Shown piece after piece: positions 5,702 to 8,906 of a stretch of 8,906 nt of DNA. A model generated the notes under the pieces. It was not told the origin of the DNA and made no database searches. It saw nothing but the letters and a program-made list of their open reading frames with translations. Both the position numbers and the translations under genes were made by a program. Origin of the DNA: Thermoflexus hugenholtzii JAD2 (lineage in GTDB: Bacteria; Chloroflexota; Dehalococcoidia; UBA2979); NCBI GenBank assembly GCA_945889565.1, contig CAMDBZ010000058.1:1-8906 (forward strand), given 5' to 3'. Within the stretch, counting starts at the first letter, position 1. Every line of letters starts with the position of its first letter.

Positions 5702-7596
5702 TGGCGTACTGGTCGCACGGCGGCGGCGGCGGGATGGGCGGCGGCGGCGGCCGCCACGACGGCTGGGACTACCAGGACATCGGCCGCATCTACGATCCGC
5801 ACCTGCTGCGGCGGCTGCTCCCGTTCATGCGCCCGTACCGCGGCCGCGTGCTCATCGCCTTCGTCGCGATGATCGTGTTCTCGGTCGCCTCGTACGCGCA
5901 GCCCTGGCTGATGGGTCGCGCCGTCGGCAACTACGTCGTGCATCGCGACGCCGACGGCCTCACGCGCGTCAGCCTCGCGCTCATCGCGCTCGCGCTCATC
6001 TCGTGGGGCGCGCAATGGGTCCAGCGCCTGCAGACCGGCTACGTCGGCCACCGCATCCTGCTCCAGCTCCGCACGCTGCTCTTCGCGCACCTCCAGCGCC
6101 TCTCGCTGCGCTTCTACGATCGCGAGGAGGTCGGACGCGTGATGTCCCGCGTCACCTCCGACGTAACCGTGCTGCAGGACCTGCTCTCCAACGGCGTGCT
6201 CACGATCATCGCGGACCTGTTCGGCCTCACGCTCGTCGTCTTCTTCCTCCTGTCACTCGATGTGCAGCTCGCGCTCTTCGCGCTCGCCGTCATCCCGCTG
6301 CTCGTCGTCGCCATGGCGATCTGGCAACGCCGCGCGCAGGTCGCCTTCATCAACGTCCGACTGGCGATAGCCCACGTCAACTCGAGCCTCAACGAGAACG
6401 TCTCCGGCGTCCGCGTCGTGCAGTCCGTCGGTCGCGAGCACCGCAACCTCGAGGCCTTCGAGCAGCTCAACAGCAACAACCGCGATACCAACCTCACGGC
6501 CAACCGCGTGCAGGCCCTCGTGATGCCGCTCGTGGAGCTGCTCGCGACGCTCGCCACCGTGCTCGTCCTGCTCGTGATCGGGCGCCGCCTCTTCAACGGC
6601 GACCTGCCCGCCGACGACGCGCTCGCGTTCGCCACGGCTTTCACGCTCTACGTGCAGCGCTTCTTCAACCCCGTCCGCGACCTCGTCATGCAGTACACGC
6701 AGATCCAGCGCGCGATGGCCGGCGCGCATCGCGTGTTCGAGCTGCTCGACACCACGCCCGACATCGTCGACGCGCCCGACGCCGTCGCGCTCCCCGACGT
6801 CGAGGGCCGCGTCGACTTTCACCACGTGGACTTCGCGTACTCCCCCGACGTGCCCGTCCTGCACGACATCGAGCTGCACGTGCGCCCCGGCGAGACGATC
6901 GCACTCGTCGGCCCCACCGGCGCCGGCAAGACCACCGTCACCGCGCTCATCAACCGCTCGTACGACGTCACCGGCGGCCGCATCGAGATCGACGGCATCG
7001 ACCTCGCGCACATCCAGCGCCGCTCGCTCGCCCGCCGCATGAGCGTCGTGCTGCAAGAGCCCTACCTGTTCTCCGGCACCGTCGCCGAGAACATCCGCTA
7101 TGGCCGCCTCGACGCTACCGACGACGAGGTGCGCGAAGCCGCGCGCGCCGTCGGCGCCGACGAGTTCATCCAGCGCATGCCCAACGGCTACGCCACCGCG
7201 CTCCACGAGCGCGGCCAAAACCTCTCGCTCGGCCAGCGCCAGCTCATCGCCTTCGCGCGCGCCGTCGTCGCGCACCCGCGCATCCTCATCCTCGACGAAG
7301 CCACCGCGAACGTGGACACCCAGACCGAGCGCACCATCCAGCGCGCCCTCAAGACGCTGCTCAAAGGCCGCACCTCGTTCGTGATCGCCCACCGCCTCAG
7401 CACCATCCGCGACGCCGACCGCATCGTCGTCATGCGCGCCGGCCGCATCGTCGAGATCGGCACCCACGACGAGCTGCTCGCCGCAGGCGGCGCCTACGCC
7501 GACCTCTACCGCATGACCTACGCCGCCCACGACGCCGCGCCCGACCGGCCGCACGACGGCGACGCGACACCCCACCCCGTCGAAGCCGCGACGTAA
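5701..7596 (+). CDS. Heterodimeric ABC exporter, subunit B (catalytic-site NBD)
   Basis: This 631-residue half-transporter pairs with the upstream gene; the two share one base (TGATG), with a weak GGGTGA (5689-5694) six bases before the ATG. The N-terminus is an unusual Gly-rich, His/Trp/Tyr-containing stretch (residues ~1-22). Six transmembrane helices follow (~35-325), then a nucleotide-binding domain (~360-605). Motifs are Walker A GPTGAGKTT (404-412, Lys410), Walker B ILILDE (Asp532, catalytic Glu533) and switch His564 in VIAHRLST. The signature reads LSLGQ (508-512) instead of LSGGQ, as is common in the subunit whose signature faces the degenerate site. The intact Glu/His with the altered signature mirrors subunit A exactly, so the pair should have one hydrolytic and one degenerate ATP site. 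The C-terminal ~25 residues are polar and low-complexity. Substrate unknown. Confidence 0.93.
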   Translation: MAYWSHGGGGGMGGGGGRHDGWDYQDIGRIYDPHLLRRLLPFMRPYRGRVLIAFVAMIVFSVASYAQPWLMGRAVGNYVVHRDADGLTRVSLALIALALISWGAQWVQRLQTGYVGHRILLQLRTLLFAHLQRLSLRFYDREEVGRVMSRVTSDVTVLQDLLSNGVLTIIADLFGLTLVVFFLLSLDVQLALFALAVIPLLVVAMAIWQRRAQVAFINVRLAIAHVNSSLNENVSGVRVVQSVGREHRNLEAFEQLNSNNRDTNLTANRVQALVMPLVELLATLATVLVLLVIGRRLFNGDLPADDALAFATAFTLYVQRFFNPVRDLVMQYTQIQRAMAGAHRVFELLDTTPDIVDAPDAVALPDVEGRVDFHHVDFAYSPDVPVLHDIELHVRPGETIALVGPTGAGKTTVTALINRSYDVTGGRIEIDGIDLAHIQRRSLARRMSVVLQEPYLFSGTVAENIRYGRLDATDDEVREAARAVGADEFIQRMPNGYATALHERGQNLSLGQRQLIAFARAVVAHPRILILDEATANVDTQTERTIQRALKTLLKGRTSFVIAHRLSTIRDADRIVVMRAGRIVEIGTHDELLAAGGAYADLYRMTYAAHDAAPDRPHDGDATPHPVEAAT

Positions 7597-7673
7597 CGTC
7601 CGCCCGCTGCCGCGCCCTGACGACGAACGGCACGCGCCGTACGGACCGCCGCCACGCCCTCCCCGCAAAGGAG

Positions 7674-7679
7674 TACGAT
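7674..7679 (+). promoter_or_regulatory. Possible -10 box for the PspC-domain gene
   Basis: TACGAT (7674-7679) matches TATAAT in 4 of 6 positions and has the TACnAT form also seen before terC and the ABC operon. A start near 7686 would place the three tandem repeats in the mRNA leader. No convincing -35 is visible, and the call rests on a short motif only. Confidence 0.3.
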
Positions 7680-7685
7680 CCCCGC

Positions 7686-7754
7686 AGGCCAGCCGCGCGC
7701 AGCGCCAGAGGCCAGCCGCGCGCAGCGCCACAGGCCAGCCGCGCGCAGCGCCAC
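7686..7754 (+). repeat. Three tandem 23-bp direct repeats upstream of the PspC gene
   Basis: Units lie at 7686-7708, 7709-7731 and 7732-7754, head to tail with no spacers. Each starts AGGCCAGCC, contains GCGCGC, and ends GCGCCAC (first copy ends GCGCCAG). That last base is the only difference among the three. The array ends directly against the AGGGAGG Shine-Dalgarno (7755-7761). A period of 23 is not a multiple of three, so it is not a coding repeat. Confidence 0.95.
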
Positions 7755-7770
7755 AGGGAGGTCGCAAGCC

Positions 7771-8340
7771 ATGCAAGACCCCACGTACCCCGGCACCAAC
7801 GCCAGCAACGACCCGGGCCACGACCGCAACGCCGACGCCACGATCGACCAGGCGCCACCGGAGCCGCAACGCCTCACGCGCGACATCGAGCACCGCATGA
7901 TCGGCGGCGTCTGCGCCGGCATCGCGCAGCGCTACGCGCTGGACCCGCTGCTCGTGCGCGCGGGCTTCGTCGCGCTCACGCTCGTCAGCGGCGCGGGCAT
8001 CGTGCTCTACGGCGCGCTCTGGCTGCTCATGCCGCCACCCGGCGCCGACGCCACCCCCCGCGCCCTCCTGCGCACCAACCTCGACGACATGGCCGACCGC
8101 GCGCGCGTCACCGCCGAAGGCGTCGCCAGCGGCGCACGCCGCCCCGTCGAAACCGCACGCGTCGCGCGCACCGGCACCAGCCGCGTCGCCCGCAGCGTCA
8201 CCGCCGCCGCCGCCGCCGCCCGCGAGACCTGGCGCAGCACCGCCGAGCCCACCCCGCCCGCCGAGAACGACACCCCCGCGCCGCCCCCATCGAGCGAGAG
8301 CACGAGCGGCTGGCCCCCCGCCCCCAACCCAGCCAGCTAA
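7771..8340 (+). CDS. PspC-domain membrane protein
   Basis: This 189-residue protein has a PspC domain at about residues 34-90. The diagnostic segment GGVCAGIAQRYALDPLLVR lies at 45-63, followed by one hydrophobic helix (~64-87) ending LWLLMPPP. PspC-type proteins are small membrane proteins, linked in E. coli to the phage-shock envelope-stress response and elsewhere fused to various signalling parts. Residues 1-33 are polar and probably disordered. The C-terminal ~100 residues are Ala/Arg/Thr/Pro-rich without a recognisable fold, and the DNA there includes a (GCC)n run. A clear AGGGAGG (7755-7761) lies 9 bases before the ATG. No pspA or other phage-shock gene is in the window, so a stress role is inferred from the domain alone. 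It converges on ruvB. Confidence 0.85.
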   Translation: MQDPTYPGTNASNDPGHDRNADATIDQAPPEPQRLTRDIEHRMIGGVCAGIAQRYALDPLLVRAGFVALTLVSGAGIVLYGALWLLMPPPGADATPRALLRTNLDDMADRARVTAEGVASGARRPVETARVARTGTSRVARSVTAAAAAARETWRSTAEPTPPAENDTPAPPPSSESTSGWPPAPNPAS

Positions 8341-8380
8341 CGCGCGGCGCTCAGCGAACGCATCAGACCCGCGCCTCCGA

Positions 8381-8427
8381 CTCCCCTCGCCCCGCCCCGC
8401 GGGGAGAGGGGCCGGGGGTGAGGGCTC
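8381..8427. repeat. GC-rich palindromic (REP-like) element, copy 1, in convergent intergenic region
   Basis: CCCCTC (8383-8388) pairs with GAGGGG (8406-8411) and CCCC (8390-8393) with GGGG (8401-8404), with one mismatch and a 7-nt loop. GGGGGTGAGGG follows. The look is that of dispersed CCCTCTCC/GGAGAGGG intergenic palindromes found in many high-GC genomes. Its first 17 bases recur at 8508-8524 with one change. It lies 40 bases after the pspC-like gene stop and could also act in termination. Confidence 0.55.
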
Positions 8428-8504
8428 CGGCCACCCGCGCGCAACCAGATCGCTCGCGCTCATGCGCTCCGCGACGCTCGCCGCTCCGGCGTACGCGATG
8501 CCCT

Positions 8505-8538
8505 CGTCTCCCCTGGCCCCGCCCGCCGGGAGGAGACG
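8505..8538. terminator. GC-rich hairpin, copy 2, possible bidirectional terminator between convergent genes
   Basis: CGTCTCC (8505-8511) pairs perfectly with GGAGACG (8532-8538), and the stem can extend by CC (8512-8513) with GG (8529-8530) past a bulged A. It sits 19 bases beyond the ruvB stop and on the far side of the pspC-like gene, so it could end both transcripts. There is no T-run on either strand, so this is structural inference. The 5' arm belongs to the repeated 17-mer shared with copy 1. Confidence 0.45.
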
Positions 8539-8557
8539 GCCAGCGGCGCGCGCTCGC

Positions 8558-8906
8558 CTACTGCTCGTCCGCCCCGAACAGCGGCGCCTGCCCCGCCCCG
8601 CCCGCGCCCGTCGACCCCGCTCGAGGCAGCGCCATGCCCAGGTGCTCGTACGCCAGCCGCGTCGCCACGCGACCGCGCGGCGTACGCGCCAGGAAGCCGA
8701 TCTTCAGCAGGTACGGCTCGTACACGTCCATGATCGTGTCGGCCTCCTCCGTCACCGCCGCCGCCAGCGTTTCGAGCCCCGCGGGCCCGCCCGCGAAGCG
8801 CTCGATGAGCACACGCAGCAGCTCGCGGTCCATGCCGTCGAGCCCAAGCGCATCGATCTGCAGCTGCTCCAGCGCCGCCACGGCCAGCGGCCCCGTCACC
8901 ACGCCG
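8558..8906 (-). CDS. ruvB: Holliday junction branch-migration ATPase RuvB, C-terminal winged-helix part (partial)
   Basis: The frame enters from the right edge and reads leftward to TAG at 8560-8558, giving 116 visible residues. It matches the RuvB C-terminal DNA-binding winged helix: LGLDGMDRELLRVLIERF, then GGPAGLETLAAAVTEEADT, then DVYEPYLLKIGFLARTPRGR and TRLAYEHLG. RuvB is the hexameric motor that, with RuvA, drives migration of Holliday junctions during recombination repair. The AAA+ domain lies beyond the window. The GTG at 8902-8900 is an internal Val codon, not a start. After the conserved part comes a ~25-residue Gly/Ala-rich tail ending APLFGADEQ, longer than in many homologues. 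Neighbouring ruvA/ruvC, if present, would be upstream, off the window. Confidence 0.96.
   Translation of the reverse strand, partial: GVVTGPLAVAALEQLQIDALGLDGMDRELLRVLIERFAGGPAGLETLAAAVTEEADTIMDVYEPYLLKIGFLARTPRGRVATRLAYEHLGMALPRAGSTGAGGAGQAPLFGADEQ

Noticed and set aside
7686..7754. CRISPR array
   Set aside because: Repeats are directly adjacent with no spacers and there are no cas genes.
6253..8463. A 736-codon open frame on the - strand
   Set aside because: It lies antisense to ABC subunit B, the repeats and the PspC gene; it is an artefact of C-ending codon bias in GC-rich DNA and shows no domain, only Gly/Ala/Arg/Asp-rich sequence.

Overview
This is a very GC-rich, gene-dense bacterial chromosomal segment holding eight protein-coding genes: seven on the + strand and one, ruvB, entering from the right edge on the - strand. 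Only ruvB, the TerC-family gene, the ABC pair and the phage packaging genes are firmly recognisable. Strong use of C-ending codons, the style of the terminase / Cys-rich HTH / portal trio, the ABC pair whose second subunit has a Gly-rich N-terminus, and the GC-rich REP-like palindromes all remind me of Chloroflexota (Dehalococcoidia-like). Nothing here proves it, and a high-GC actinobacterium is the main alternative.

Region 1 (1-2486) is a compact phage DNA-packaging block: the nuclease half of a large terminase, a 125-aa Cys-cluster/helix-turn-helix protein, and an SPP1 gp6-type portal protein. All three are joined by ATGA start/stop overlaps. The block stops abruptly. The portal looks short at its C-terminus, and no capsid, protease or tail gene follows. 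This is the edge of a prophage or a deletion remnant, although the reading frames that remain are intact.

Region 2 (2487-3700) is a manganese-response unit. An extended -10 promoter is followed by an RNA leader that matches the yybP-ykoY manganese riboswitch. Its 3' P1 strand can instead pair with the Shine-Dalgarno sequence of the next gene, which encodes a TerC/Alx-family membrane protein (probable Mn2+ exporter). This arrangement predicts a translational ON switch: Mn2+ stabilises the aptamer, frees the ribosome-binding site and allows export. A strong GC hairpin follows the gene.

Region 3 (3848-7596) encodes a two-gene heterodimeric ABC exporter. Subunit A has degenerate catalytic residues (Walker B Asp-Asp, switch Gln). 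Subunit B has the canonical residues but an altered signature (LSLGQ). Together they would form one degenerate and one active ATP site. Subunit A appears to be translated from a leaderless or near-leaderless mRNA, because a TACAAT box lies 9 nt before its ATG. The genes overlap by one base (TGATG).

Region 4 (7597-8906) starts with three tandem 23-bp repeats immediately before the Shine-Dalgarno of a PspC-domain membrane protein. A convergent intergenic region follows, with two copies of a GC-rich palindrome that may serve as a two-way terminator or REP-like repeat. The C-terminal winged-helix part of RuvB lies on the - strand. No tRNA, rRNA, CRISPR array, transposase or integrase was seen. 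No gene-free stretch exceeds about 220 bases.
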